Assembly: GCF_000612805.1 (NCBI RefSeq)
Contig: NZ_HG964404.1
Span: 1 to 64,000 of the forward strand
Length of the DNA stretch: 64,000 bases
Source: Bacillus ndiopicus
Lineage (GTDB): Bacteria > Bacillota > Bacilli > Bacillales_A > Planococcaceae
Direction of reading: 5' to 3'
Shown here: positions 7,334 through 15,974 of the stretch, one piece after another
Position numbering within the stretch: the first letter of the stretch is position 1
Layout: each line of letters begins with the position of its first letter
The notes under the pieces: generated by a model
What the model was told of the DNA's origin: nothing
Seen by the model: only the letters and a program-made list of their open reading frames with translations
Database searches by the model: none
Program-made: the position numbers and the translations under genes

Positions 7334-9070
7334 ATGGGAAAGCTGCAATTAGAAAGGTTTAAAGGTTATTCGTTAGAGCGTTTTCGAAAAGATCTTTTAT
7401 CTGGACTCATTGTAGGTATAGTCGCGATTCCGCTTGCAATGTCCTTTGCCATTGCGTCGGGAGTTAAGCCGGAATACGGTATTTACACAACATTTATTGC
7501 TGGTATTATTATTTCATTATTTGGGGGCTCTAAATATCAAATTGGCGGTCCAACGGGTGCATTTGTTCCTATTTTATTAGGGATTGTTATCACTTACGGC
7601 TATAAGGATTTATTGCTTGCTGGTTTGATGGCAGGACTACTTCTTTGTTTAATGGGCTTGTTTAAATTGGGCTCTTTAATACAATTTATTCCGCGCCCTG
7701 TTACAATCGGCTTTACCTCAGGTATTGCCGTTATTATTTTTACGGGGCAGATAGCAAGCTTTTTAGGATTAACAGATATCGAAAAGCATGAAAAATTTAT
7801 AGCAAATATAAATGAGCTGTTCGCCAATATTGACTCGATAAACATGTATAATGTTGTGATTGCGTTACTTTGTTTGCTAATAATTTTAATAACGCCAAAA
7901 GTTTTACCGAAAGTACCTGGCTCATTAGCTGGTATCATTATTTCAACAATTGTAGCGATCATCTTTTTTTCGGGTCAAGTTCCTACAATTGGTTCGACAT
8001 ATGGCGCAATTCCGAATACGTTGCCTCAGTTTCAAATTCCAGAAATATCATGGGAACGCATAGAGCGATTAATTGGACCCGCTTTTGTTATTGCAATGCT
8101 TGGTGGAATTGAATCGCTTTTATCTGCCGTTGTAGCAGATGGGATGACAAATACTAGGCATAATAGCAATAAAGAATTGCTAGGGCAAGGGTTAGCAAAT
8201 ATTATAACGCCGTTGTTTGGTGGAATTCCAGCAACGGGAGCAATCGCTCGCACTGCTACAAATATTAAAAGTGGTGCTACCTCGCAAATGTCAGGTGTGA
8301 TTCATGGCATTTTTGTTTTGCTAGTGCTTTTGTTATTTGCTCCTTACGCTTCGCATATTCCACTTGCCAGCATGGCACCAATTTTAATGGTTGTAGCCTG
8401 GAATATGAGTGAACGCCAGCATTTTGTGCATATTTTGAAATTAAAATCAGAGGATTCACTTGTTTTAATTGTAACATTTTTATTGACCGTATTTACTAGT
8501 TTGACGCTAGCTGTTGAAGTTGGGTTAGTGCTAGCTCTCGTCTTATTCACGAAACAAATGATAAATGCACCTGCGATTTTTAAAGTATTACCAGATCATT
8601 CGAGAAAAAATGCAAAAGTGCAGCCTTATATAGTGAATGTCAAACGTAATTGCCCGCAAATTAGTATTTATACAATAGAAGGGCCGTTATTTTTTGGTGC
8701 AGCACAAACTTTCGAACAAACGATTTTATCAGATATCACTTCAAAACCAAATGTGTTAATTTTGCGTATGAGTAAAGTGCCGTTTATTGATACAACTGGC
8801 GAGTCTTACTTCCTTAATGTTGTGCAGCAATTTAAAAAACAGGGTGGTACGATTCTTGTCACAGGTCTACAGCCTCGCCTAAAGTTAGCAATGAAGAAAA
8901 GTGGACTGTACAAAGAAATTGGCCCTGAAAATTTCTTTGAGCATACGGGACAAACAATCGATGTAGCTCTTAGCTATTTAGATAAAAATAAATGTCTTGG
9001 CTGCCAGCATTTTGCCTTTAGAGAATGTGCTACTTTCTCTCGAACAAAACAAGAGTATAATAGTGAATAA
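7334..9070 (+). CDS. SulP family anion transporter with STAS domain
   Basis: A membrane protein of 578 residues. The N-terminal three quarters form the SulP transport domain, with the GGPTGAFVPI segment and the PRPVTIGFTSGIAV signature; residues about 430-540 form a cytosolic STAS domain (FIDTTGES loop). Family members carry sulfate, bicarbonate or dicarboxylates, and the substrate here is not clear. The tail has an unusual Cys cluster, CLGCQHFAFREC. The start is ATG 7334 with GAAGGGA six bases before; a TTG two codons earlier lies too close to the RBS. The next gene follows after 12 bases, so the two are probably co-transcribed. Confidence 0.85.
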   Translation: MGKLQLERFKGYSLERFRKDLLSGLIVGIVAIPLAMSFAIASGVKPEYGIYTTFIAGIIISLFGGSKYQIGGPTGAFVPILLGIVITYGYKDLLLAGLMAGLLLCLMGLFKLGSLIQFIPRPVTIGFTSGIAVIIFTGQIASFLGLTDIEKHEKFIANINELFANIDSINMYNVVIALLCLLIILITPKVLPKVPGSLAGIIISTIVAIIFFSGQVPTIGSTYGAIPNTLPQFQIPEISWERIERLIGPAFVIAMLGGIESLLSAVVADGMTNTRHNSNKELLGQGLANIITPLFGGIPATGAIARTATNIKSGATSQMSGVIHGIFVLLVLLLFAPYASHIPLASMAPILMVVAWNMSERQHFVHILKLKSEDSLVLIVTFLLTVFTSLTLAVEVGLVLALVLFTKQMINAPAIFKVLPDHSRKNAKVQPYIVNVKRNCPQISIYTIEGPLFFGAAQTFEQTILSDITSKPNVLILRMSKVPFIDTTGESYFLNVVQQFKKQGGTILVTGLQPRLKLAMKKSGLYKEIGPENFFEHTGQTIDVALSYLDKNKCLGCQHFAFRECATFSRTKQEYNSE

Positions 9071-9082
9071 GGGGGAGAAGCT

Positions 9083-9700
9083 ATGTACAAATGTATAATA
9101 TTTGATGTTGATGGGACGATTTTAGATACGGAAATGGCTATGCTAAAATCACTGCAAAAAGTGCTTTTAGAGGAAATAGGACAAGAACATAAGCTAGAGA
9201 GTTTACGTTTTATTTTAGGTATTCCTGGTAGAGAATCATTAAAGCAATTAGAAATCAATGATGTCGAACGAATGCTTGATATTTGGTCACGAAAAGTGTT
9301 GGAATTTTCAGATGAGGTATCCGTATTTTCTGGCTTAGCTGAAGTAATTCAAAAACTGACGCAAAGCTCTGTTAAAATCGGAATTGTAACGTCTAAAACA
9401 AGACAACAAATGCTTGATGAATTTGATCATTTTGGGCTTAGTCATTTTTTCGAAGTAATCATTTGTGCTGATGATACAGAAAAACATAAGCCAAACCCAG
9501 AGCCTTTGTTAGCGTGTTTAGAAAAGCTTAGAATGAATCCGCAGCACACGATCTATATTGGTGATTCTATTTACGATATGCAATGTGCCAAAAATGCTGG
9601 CGCGCATTTTGGACTTGCACTTTGGGGCTCGAAAACAACTGAAGGATTTACGGCAGAGCATATTTTGACAAAGCCAACAGATATATTAAAGCTAATATAA
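9083..9700 (+). CDS. HAD superfamily phosphatase, phosphoglycolate phosphatase-like
   Basis: The 205-residue protein has all four HAD motifs: DVDGT (nucleophile Asp 8 and Asp 10), the VTSKT threonine motif, KHKPNPEP with its lysine, and GDSIYDMQCAKNAG. The cap is alpha-helical, which fits the PpaX/Gph group that hydrolyses phosphoglycolate, pyrophosphate or other small phosphate esters. It follows the SulP gene closely with its own GGGGGAG site and is ended by a strong terminator. Confidence 0.85.
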   Translation: MYKCIIFDVDGTILDTEMAMLKSLQKVLLEEIGQEHKLESLRFILGIPGRESLKQLEINDVERMLDIWSRKVLEFSDEVSVFSGLAEVIQKLTQSSVKIGIVTSKTRQQMLDEFDHFGLSHFFEVIICADDTEKHKPNPEPLLACLEKLRMNPQHTIYIGDSIYDMQCAKNAGAHFGLALWGSKTTEGFTAEHILTKPTDILKLI

Positions 9701-9704
9701 ATTG

Positions 9705-9736
9705 AATCGACTCTTCATAACGGAAGAGTCGATTTT
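9705..9736 (+). terminator. Terminator of the SulP-HAD operon
   Basis: AATCGACTCTTC (9705-9716) pairs perfectly with GAAGAGTCGATT (9723-9734) and runs into T's. Confidence 0.85.
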
Positions 9737-9739
9737 CTG

Positions 9740-9847
9740 TTAGAAGATTTTTTTAAGCAGCTGATAAAATAAACCTTTATACACAATATCGAGCACTGCT
9801 GCAATTGATAAAATAATAGCAGCTATAGAAATTGTTCGCTTCCTCAT
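9740..9847 (-). CDS. Small single-helix membrane protein, 35 residues
   Basis: ATG 9847 on the minus strand follows AAAGGAG at good spacing. The product is a basic N-terminus (MRKRT), a hydrophobic helix (ISIAAIILSIAAVLDIVY) and a short basic tail. The size and layout are typical of small bacterial membrane proteins. No function can be assigned. Confidence 0.6.
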   Translation of the reverse strand: MRKRTISIAAIILSIAAVLDIVYKGLFYQLLKKIF

Positions 9848-9951
9848 GTTGAAAACTCCTTTCGATGCACAACTGTTTCTATTTTAGCATGAAAAAATAA
9901 TATGTATCTTATAAAATATAGGATTATTTAATTTGAACAGGAGGTTAAAAC

Positions 9952-10360
9952 ATGTTAAAGGAGACAATCGTTATTTTTGTTGGCAATACTTATTTTATTG
10001 GGATGTAATTCGCCAAAAAGCTCAAATATTGAAACGAATAAATCGCTTCATAACTGTGATAATGAGATGCTTGTTATTGCTTTGAAGAAACATTCGGAAT
10101 TCCCAAAGCTTAATCCTAATGAGACCGTTACTATTGAAAGTATTAATGAAACAGTGATCTACTCTTCACAAATAGAATATATCCCTAGTAAAACAGTGAA
10201 TAATGAAAATACGGAAGTGGAAGCATCTAGCGCACAATATTTCATTACTTTAATTAAGGAATCGGAAGGAGATAAAGTTAAGAGTTATTGGAAGTATCAA
10301 TATTTCCCTTTGACAAATAAAATTATTTTAATTGAAAGTGAAGGGGATTCTCTTGAATAG
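9952..10360 (+). pseudogene. Lipoprotein gene with a frameshift in its signal peptide
   Basis: The good start (ATG 9952 after GGAGG) soon runs out of frame and stops at TAA. In the next frame, from 9959, RRQSLFLLAILILLGC gives a lipoprotein signal with lipobox LLGC, then a polar domain of about 115 residues. A one- or two-base change in the TTAAAGG run (9955-9961) would join the ATG to it. Expression could still start weakly at TTG 9977, 13 bases from AAAGGAG, so the gene may be damaged rather than dead. The mature part, rich in Glu, Asn and Ser, is not recognised. Confidence 0.55.
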
Positions 10361-10500
10361 ATGTTTTACATATTTGAATGATAAAATTAGGGAAAATCAA
10401 CGTAATTGTCTATTTTTAAAAACGCTCTCAGACGAAGTGAGGTGTACCATTGTATATATATAAGATTTTCACTGCGTTAAAATGCGATTTTACAAATAAA

Positions 10501-10512
10501 GAACATATGTTC
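10501..10512. promoter_or_regulatory. LexA/DinR-like box before the DinB-family gene
   Basis: GAACATATGTTC fits the Gram-positive SOS box core GAAC-N4-GTTC and is extended to the 18-base palindrome AAAGAACATATGTTCTTT. The outer C and G of the B. subtilis consensus are replaced by A and T. It lies just before the RBS of a DinB-family gene. Confidence 0.55.
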
Positions 10513-10532
10513 TTTTGGGGGGTGAGAGGAAA

Positions 10533-10979
10533 ATGAAAATTATCGAACATCATTTTGATTTTATTGAGTTAATTCGTTCTTTGAGGTTTGTGGAGGAAAG
10601 TAAATTACGTAAGCCTATTGCTGAAGGAAAGTGGTCTGTTGTGGAAATTGTTGGTCATTTTATTGCGTGGGATCAATTTGTATTGCGCGATAGAATCCCG
10701 TATTTCTTTACTGAAAATATTTTTCCGGCGGGACCGAATGTGAATGTTTTGAATGAGCAAGCCGCTAGAAATGCTAGGGAAGAGGAAGTGTCTTTTGTGC
10801 TTGATGCCTTTTTAAGTACTCGGGGGCAAATAGTAGAGAAAATAATTGAAATACCAGAGGAGCTTTGGTTCGCTGAAATTAAAATCAATCAATCTGAGTT
10901 AACGTTGTACAGCTATTTTGAAGGGCTAATGGAACATGATTTGCATCATATTGAGCAAATAAAAGAAGCGATTAAATAA
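10533..10979 (+). CDS. DinB superfamily protein
   Basis: A 148-residue four-helix-bundle protein of the DinB/YfiT type. The likely metal ligands are the His in IVGHFIAWD (about residue 45) and the His residues of EHDLHHIEQI near the C-terminus. Family members are often thiol-dependent transferases, and the founding B. subtilis gene is DNA-damage-inducible. ATG 10533 is preceded by the purine run GGGGGGTGAGAGG; an upstream in-frame TTG is less likely. The LexA-like box directly upstream suggests SOS control here too. Confidence 0.75.
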   Translation: MKIIEHHFDFIELIRSLRFVEESKLRKPIAEGKWSVVEIVGHFIAWDQFVLRDRIPYFFTENIFPAGPNVNVLNEQAARNAREEEVSFVLDAFLSTRGQIVEKIIEIPEELWFAEIKINQSELTLYSYFEGLMEHDLHHIEQIKEAIK

Positions 10980-10985
10980 TGAACT

Positions 10986-11020
10986 AAAAAAGTTCCCAAA
11001 TTCATATTTGGGAACTTTTT
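10986..11020. terminator. Terminator after the DinB gene
   Basis: AAAAAGTTCCCAAA (10986-10999) and TTTGGGAACTTTTT (11007-11020) make a strong, nearly symmetrical hairpin that can work in both directions. Confidence 0.85.
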
Positions 11021-11104
11021 AGAACCTCTTTTTAGAGAAAACAAAGATAGCTAATAACTATTTTCGTTACAGCATCGTTTAATTTTAAAAATATAAACAA
11101 GCAT

Positions 11105-11131
11105 AACCCCGTTCTAATTTCGAACGGGGTT
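11105..11131. terminator. Hairpin downstream of the minus-strand membrane gene
   Basis: AACCCCGTTC pairs with GAACGGGGTT around a 7-base loop. The T tract is weak on both strands, so it is only a probable terminator for the gene at 11216-12232. Confidence 0.5.
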
Positions 11132-11215
11132 AAAATACAGATAATGAATTAATAAAGTCGTTTAAAAAACTAAGTTCTTTTAACAATCACACTTTGATCC
11201 CTGTTGTAACCATTT

Positions 11216-12232
11216 CTATTTTTGTCTAAAATGTTGATCGACAAGCTTTTCGTATTGAGTAATGGTAGCATGAGTTACATCCATTAAATTCTCCCCTAAG
11301 AGAATTTTAGGTTTTGATAATAAAGGTATCTCGATTACTCCAATATAGGCGTGAGAACCTCTATAAATCTTAAAGTTAAATTCTCTTGGCTCTGGGTAAA
11401 GGTCTTTATAATAATCTTTATTGAGTATTTCATTTAAAATACTCAATTCCTTTAAATTTGGTCGCCACGAAGATATGTACTCTGGATGAGACTCTCCATA
11501 TTCATTAAGGCTTTTTCTTAAATTTTCATTTAGTCTTCTAGCAGCAGCTTTTTTACGGCTTTTCTTTTTTTTATCGTGTACAGAGTATTTGAAGTAACAA
11601 CTTTCAACAGCTATATTGAATCCACTAAGCTTCATATCATCTTTGAGTTTCTTGAGATTATTACTATCGTTTTCTATTGTTATTCTCTTTTTTATTTTAC
11701 GATAGCGAATAACATTAATGAGCGTTCGAAGCGGGAATGCGTCCCTTGTATACTGATAGCTAAAATTTGTAGCCATTTCATGTATTAATAGCTTATAAGG
11801 GTTAGCAGATGATGCTATAAATGAATTTCCTAAGTATGTAAACGCTCCAATGAGTAAAGCAAGTATAATTCCAATGATTAACCCCCATACATTTTCAGGC
11901 AGATAGTCTAATGAGAATATAAAAGCTATGACGCTGGACATTGCGATTATTAAATAAGAGAAAAGTGGAATAAAGCCATATAAGATACCTAATAAATAAG
12001 TAAGAATTAAAGTACCTAATAACATAAAATACCAAACGGGTTGTTCTATATCAACCAATGCTAGTATGTACTTGATAATTAAATAATTTTCGATTAATAA
12101 AGTTAATGGAATTAATAGCATTAACCAGTTTAGCCCTTCATGTTCAGTTCTGCTTCGTTCTCTAAGGTCTTCAGCTAATACTTCGTTTCCGTCTTTATCA
12201 TTTAGTAAAACAAATCTTTTCAGGAAATTCAC
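11216..12232 (-). CDS. Unknown membrane protein with a large cytosolic C-terminal part
   Basis: This 338-residue protein has a short charged N-terminus, four or five hydrophobic helices between about residues 35 and 145, and a soluble second half rich in Lys and Arg, with a KKKKSRKKAAARR run near residue 225. No known domain is evident. The start is GTG 12232; the RBS-like AAGAAGG runs into it, so the exact start is uncertain, but no better codon exists nearby. It stands alone between the DinB gene and an acetyltransferase gene. Confidence 0.6.
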   Translation of the reverse strand: MNFLKRFVLLNDKDGNEVLAEDLRERSRTEHEGLNWLMLLIPLTLLIENYLIIKYILALVDIEQPVWYFMLLGTLILTYLLGILYGFIPLFSYLIIAMSSVIAFIFSLDYLPENVWGLIIGIILALLIGAFTYLGNSFIASSANPYKLLIHEMATNFSYQYTRDAFPLRTLINVIRYRKIKKRITIENDSNNLKKLKDDMKLSGFNIAVESCYFKYSVHDKKKKSRKKAAARRLNENLRKSLNEYGESHPEYISSWRPNLKELSILNEILNKDYYKDLYPEPREFNFKIYRGSHAYIGVIEIPLLSKPKILLGENLMDVTHATITQYEKLVDQHFRQK

Positions 12233-12368
12233 CTTCTTTAAATATATAATAAATAACTATTGAAAAAACATAGGGAGCAGCATTGTATAAGATTTTTTTC
12301 GCTAGTTTGATTTGATGATTATAGAAACTAGCATATTTAATGATTTTCTTTTTTAGAATAGAGATAAC

Positions 12369-12845
12369 TCAAAGTTGTAGCACAGTTATCGGCTCATTAT
12401 CGCAAAATTCGCCGTTGTCACGAAAACCGAAGCTTTCATATAGCTTTTTAGCAGCGACGTTATCAGTGCTATAAGGGATCCAGCAATAACGAGCAGGCCC
12501 TGCTGGAAAGGTGCGTATAAATTCCAAGATTTTCACCATGGCTTGTCGACCGTAGCCATGACCCTGGTATTGCTTGTCAATCATCAGTCGTAAAATGCAA
12601 TAGCTATCATCCGCGATGGAGGGGAGCTCGTATCCCGTAATTCCATAAGTCAACATAACAAAACCGACTGGCTGCTCATCTGCATATATAGCAAAAGGAA
12701 ACGGATGCCCTCCATTGGTTGCAAGAACATAGCTTGACGCTACACTTGACAAATTAGACGCAACAAAGCGGCGTTGTTCCTCTGAAACCTCTAGGTTAAA
12801 TATAGCGCGGCGGTTGTCTAATGTAATTTTTCTAAGTGTAATCAT
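12369..12845 (-). CDS. GNAT acetyltransferase, BltD/polyamine type
   Basis: The product has 158 residues and a single GNAT fold. The acetyl-CoA loop QYQGHGYGRQAM is near residue 95, and the late STDNVAAKKLYESFGF motif is typical of the family. The N-terminal ITLRKITLDNRRAIFNLEVS resembles spermine/spermidine acetyltransferases such as BltD. The start is preceded by GGAGGGGG. It is a single gene on the minus strand; the true substrate remains open. Confidence 0.75.
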   Translation of the reverse strand: MITLRKITLDNRRAIFNLEVSEEQRRFVASNLSSVASSYVLATNGGHPFPFAIYADEQPVGFVMLTYGITGYELPSIADDSYCILRLMIDKQYQGHGYGRQAMVKILEFIRTFPAGPARYCWIPYSTDNVAAKKLYESFGFRDNGEFCDNEPITVLQL

Positions 12846-13046
12846 GTGAAATTTCCCCCTCCATTACCTAAATCTTAAGATGCATTTTTCTGTTACCATA
12901 TTACATTTTACTTGCTTTCCTTTATTTTAGCAAAATACATAATCACACCAAGCCTTAAATTTAAGATAATCATCTATTTAATTTCAATAAATTAATACTC
13001 TTTTGTTAAATATAAATCATCTGTAGAAGTTTATAGGAAAAGCTTG

Positions 13047-13076
13047 TGGACAATAGGAACGCAACTATGCTAGAAT
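13047..13076 (+). promoter_or_regulatory. Promoter of the T-box leader
   Basis: TGGACA (13047-13052) and TAGAAT (13071-13076) are 18 bases apart, each one base from consensus. A start near 13083 places the T-box stem I at the very 5' end of the RNA. Confidence 0.55.
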
Positions 13077-13082
13077 CAGTGA

Positions 13083-13352
13083 AATACAATGAAGAGAAGA
13101 GTAGGTTTAAGGAAGCCTTAACAGAGAGCTCGGGTAGGTGCAAGCGGGCAGGCGGATAAAAACTGAAGCAAGGCTTGGAGTAGCACATCGGATTATATAT
13201 GATGATGTGACGGGATCTCCCGTTATAGAGAAACAGTATGTTTGTACTGATAGAGGCATATTTAGCGATAATTATGCGAAATAGGGTGGCAACACGTGTC
13301 GAAAAGTCGATTCCGTCCCTAAGATGAAAATCTTAGGAGGTGGAATTTTTTT
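13083..13352 (+). promoter_or_regulatory. T-box riboswitch controlling an MFS transporter
   Basis: The leader has the parts of a T-box. Stem I has its lower helix AAGCCTT (13113-13119) with AAGGCTT (13170-13176). The conserved element AGGGTGGCAACACG is at 13283-13296. A terminator (13310-13352) has a left arm whose CCCT (13317-13320) can instead pair with AGGG of the T-box. The specifier in CTGAAGCAAGG reads as AGC (Ser, 13167-13169) or GCA (Ala, 13168-13170). The bulge UGGC should pair with a tRNA whose discriminator base is G, which fits bacterial tRNA-Ser, whereas tRNA-Ala has A. I therefore favour serine, by inference. Confidence 0.85.
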
Positions 13353-13376
13353 ATTTTAAAATAAGGAGGCGGCTTG

Positions 13377-14573
13377 ATGACACGGATGAAAGTCTATTTA
13401 CTAATCAGTTTATTTATTGCTAATATCGGGGAATGGGTTTATTTTATAGCATTAAATTTGATTGTCTTGGCAATTACAAATTCTCCAACGAGCATCACCA
13501 TTCTTTATATGTTCGTTCCAATTGCTATGCTATTAACGAATAGTTGGGCAGGCTCTTTAGTTGACCGAGTAAATATAAGGCGGCTTCTTATTTATCTGCA
13601 TCTTGCAAGGGCTGCGCTAATGCTTATTTTAGTAACAACTACTCATATGATGACAATCTATGTAATAACATTATTCATTCAAATATTTACAGCGATCTAT
13701 TCAAATGCAGTATTTGTTTATTCAACGAAAATTATTTCTGAAAGTGAGCAGCAACGCTTTAATGCCTGGAGGAGTATGACACAATCCTCAGGCTTTATAT
13801 TGGGCCCAATGATTGCTGGCTGGTTTTTCTTTATTGGCACAGCGAATCTAGCCATTATTGCGAATGTCATTTCGTTAATTATTGCTGTATTTTTACTTAG
13901 CAAATGCCCAAATACAATAACTAATAATAAAACGGGGCGTGAGCGAATAACGTTTAACACAGTTAAAGCTGATTGGAATGTTGTGTATTTATATGCCCAA
14001 AAGCATCTTTACATTAGTTTAATTTTCGTTATGAATGGCTTTTTTATTGTATGCTTAACTGCAATTGATTCACTGGAAGCAGCCTTTGCAACAAGAGCTT
14101 TACATTTATCAGAAAGTACCTATGGGTTGCTTGTTAGTTTGGCTGGAATAGGATTTATTGCTGGTTCGATTTGTAATATAAAGTGGTTACTAAAGCCAAT
14201 ATCAGCGATGTTTTATGGAGTTTTATTTTGTAGTACAGGCTACTTAATATACGGACTAGCAAATAATTGGTGGGTAGTGGGAGCTGGATTTTTCATTTTA
14301 TCATTTGCTAACAGCTTTGTGAATGTTGGTTTTACTACATATATTCAAAAAGCGTTACCAACTGCTATTTTAGGAAGATTTACAGCCATTTTTAGTTTAA
14401 TTGAAGCGATTGTTACAATTGCTGTATTGCTACTGTTTAGTATAGGTACACAGTTAGTATCATTACGCGCCTTAGTGTTAATTGGTATCTCCTTATTGTG
14501 GGGATTAACATTTTTCTATGGGGCTTATTACGTGAAGCATCGAAAGAATAAACTAAATCGAGTGATTAACTGA
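13377..14573 (+). CDS. MFS transporter under T-box control
   Basis: This 398-residue protein has about 12 membrane helices. The N-terminal half has the MFS loop GSLVDRVNIRRLL after helix 2. The family form (NIGEWVYFIALNLIVLAIT) is that of drug- or metabolite-exporting MFS proteins (MFS_3 type). The start is ATG 13377, seven bases after AAGGAGG; the overlapping TTG 13374 is too close. Being the only gene behind a T-box, it should be raised when one aminoacyl-tRNA falls short, so import or export linked to that amino acid (serine or alanine) is the simplest reading. The substrate is not proven. Confidence 0.8.
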   Translation: MTRMKVYLLISLFIANIGEWVYFIALNLIVLAITNSPTSITILYMFVPIAMLLTNSWAGSLVDRVNIRRLLIYLHLARAALMLILVTTTHMMTIYVITLFIQIFTAIYSNAVFVYSTKIISESEQQRFNAWRSMTQSSGFILGPMIAGWFFFIGTANLAIIANVISLIIAVFLLSKCPNTITNNKTGRERITFNTVKADWNVVYLYAQKHLYISLIFVMNGFFIVCLTAIDSLEAAFATRALHLSESTYGLLVSLAGIGFIAGSICNIKWLLKPISAMFYGVLFCSTGYLIYGLANNWWVVGAGFFILSFANSFVNVGFTTYIQKALPTAILGRFTAIFSLIEAIVTIAVLLLFSIGTQLVSLRALVLIGISLLWGLTFFYGAYYVKHRKNKLNRVIN

Positions 14574-14623
14574 GCCAAGTATTCTCGGAGAATTTTGGTA
14601 TACTAAAGTATGAGGTGAAAATT

Positions 14624-15571
14624 GTGCGAGTACAGTTACCAAAACTATTAAAAGATTTTTTAGTATATTTAACAACCATTACAGGAAAATCACAGCGAAC
14701 GCGTAAAGAATATGAATACGACCTCATATTATTTTTTAGATTTTTAAAGGCAATCGAGCAGGATATTCCTATAGCGGATTTACAAAAAGTAGACATTTCT
14801 GATGTCACAGTTGAAACGATAAAGGAAATAACGCTTGAAGACTTATATTTATTTATGGAATATTGTGAAGTGCAACGAGGGAATTCGCCGGCTGCACGTG
14901 CACGTAAAGTGGCGACATTAAAATCCTTTTTCAAATATTTAAAAGGCAAGCGTCGTCTAATAGAAGATAACCCCGCAGATGAATTAGAAACACCGAAAAT
15001 CGGTAAAAGAACACCTGTCTATTTGAATTTACAAGAGGCGCAGCAGCTAATTGCAGCAACGACAGCACAGCATTATAGCGAGCGAGATTACTGTATTGTG
15101 ATGTTTTTCTTAAACCTAGGTATTCGAGTAACAGAGCTTTGTTCGTTGAATTTACAGTCTATTCAGGGGCAAAATATTACGGTTATTGGGAAGGGCAATA
15201 AGGAAAGAACAGTGTTTATGAATGAGCGTTGCTATGAAGCGCTTCAGCAATATTTACCGACACGCCATAAATATAAGGGAAATGATGCTGAGCCACTTTT
15301 TGTATCCCAGAAGGGGACACGCTTTGCAAGGCAATCTATCGCGAAAATAATTAAACAATTGAATGCAACAACATTGAATAAAGAAAAGCTTTCGCCGCAT
15401 AAGCTGCGTCACACGTCCGCAACACTAATGTACCGCGCTGGAGCAGATATTCGTAGCTTGCAGCATATATTAGGACATTCAAGTGTAGCAACGACACAAA
15501 TTTATACGCATATTGAGGACGAACAAATTCAAGAGGTTATGAAAAAACATCCATTAAATGATTTAAGCTAA
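14624..15571 (+). CDS. Tyrosine recombinase, XerC/D-like
   Basis: A 315-residue integrase-family protein with an N-terminal SAM-like core-binding domain (about residues 10-105) and a C-terminal catalytic domain. All active-site residues are present: Arg in GIRVTEL, Lys in GKGNKERTV, His and Arg in HKLRHTSA, His in ILGHSS and Tyr in IYTHI. The length and absence of an extra DNA-binding domain fit XerC/XerD rather than phage integrases. GTG 14624 is six bases after GAGGTG. No attachment site or mobile genes are adjacent, so a housekeeping or orphan recombinase is more likely than an element integrase. Confidence 0.85.
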   Translation: MRVQLPKLLKDFLVYLTTITGKSQRTRKEYEYDLILFFRFLKAIEQDIPIADLQKVDISDVTVETIKEITLEDLYLFMEYCEVQRGNSPAARARKVATLKSFFKYLKGKRRLIEDNPADELETPKIGKRTPVYLNLQEAQQLIAATTAQHYSERDYCIVMFFLNLGIRVTELCSLNLQSIQGQNITVIGKGNKERTVFMNERCYEALQQYLPTRHKYKGNDAEPLFVSQKGTRFARQSIAKIIKQLNATTLNKEKLSPHKLRHTSATLMYRAGADIRSLQHILGHSSVATTQIYTHIEDEQIQEVMKKHPLNDLS

Positions 15572-15575
15572 CAAA

Positions 15576-15617
15576 AAACAAACTTTATGAATCGGTCATA
15601 AAGTTTGTTTTATTTTT
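15576..15617. terminator. Terminator between the recombinase and a small convergent gene
   Basis: AAACAAACTTTATGA (15576-15590) pairs with TCATAAAGTTTGTTT (15596-15610), followed by a T-rich tract. Confidence 0.85.
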
Positions 15618-15643
15618 GCTCTAAGACGGCGGGATTATTCATA

Positions 15644-15799
15644 TTAATTACCCGCTCGCACTGTGCGTGCCTGTTCCGCGAATGAAACTAACTGTTCTTG
15701 AGATAACTGCATTACGTAAAAATGAAAATTAACAGGTTCAATCCCAAATTGCTCACATTTCTCTAAGTAATGCTCATAACCTTCACGATACATTGACAT
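15644..15799 (-). CDS. Small soluble hypothetical protein, 51 residues
   Basis: ATG 15799 on the minus strand follows AAAGGAGTG. The product is an acidic, helix-rich peptide with an aromatic centre (EPVNFHFYVMQLSQEQLVSF) and no membrane segment. It faces the recombinase gene across a shared terminator. The RBS and length make it a likely real gene, but I cannot name a family. Confidence 0.6.
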   Translation of the reverse strand: MSMYREGYEHYLEKCEQFGIEPVNFHFYVMQLSQEQLVSFAEQARTVRAGN

Positions 15800-15974
15800 A
15801 AATAACACTCCTTTGTATTATAACAGCGTAAACTTTATAAAATTAATATAGTACAGATAAATTACCTTGTCAACAAAAATTATCGGAAAATTCACAGGAA
15901 TAAATAAGTTTACATAATATAATTATCGTAATATTAGTGCTCGATATTTTTTCGAACTCTATGTTTTGTAGGTT

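Noticed and set aside
13167..13170. Alanine as the T-box specificity
   Set aside because: GCA fits the loop position, but the UGGC bulge should pair with a G discriminator while tRNA-Ala carries A. It is kept only as an alternative.
14624..15571. Recombinase as the integrase of a mobile island
   Set aside because: Its length and motifs fit XerC/XerD, and there is no tRNA, attachment repeat or mobile gene beside it.
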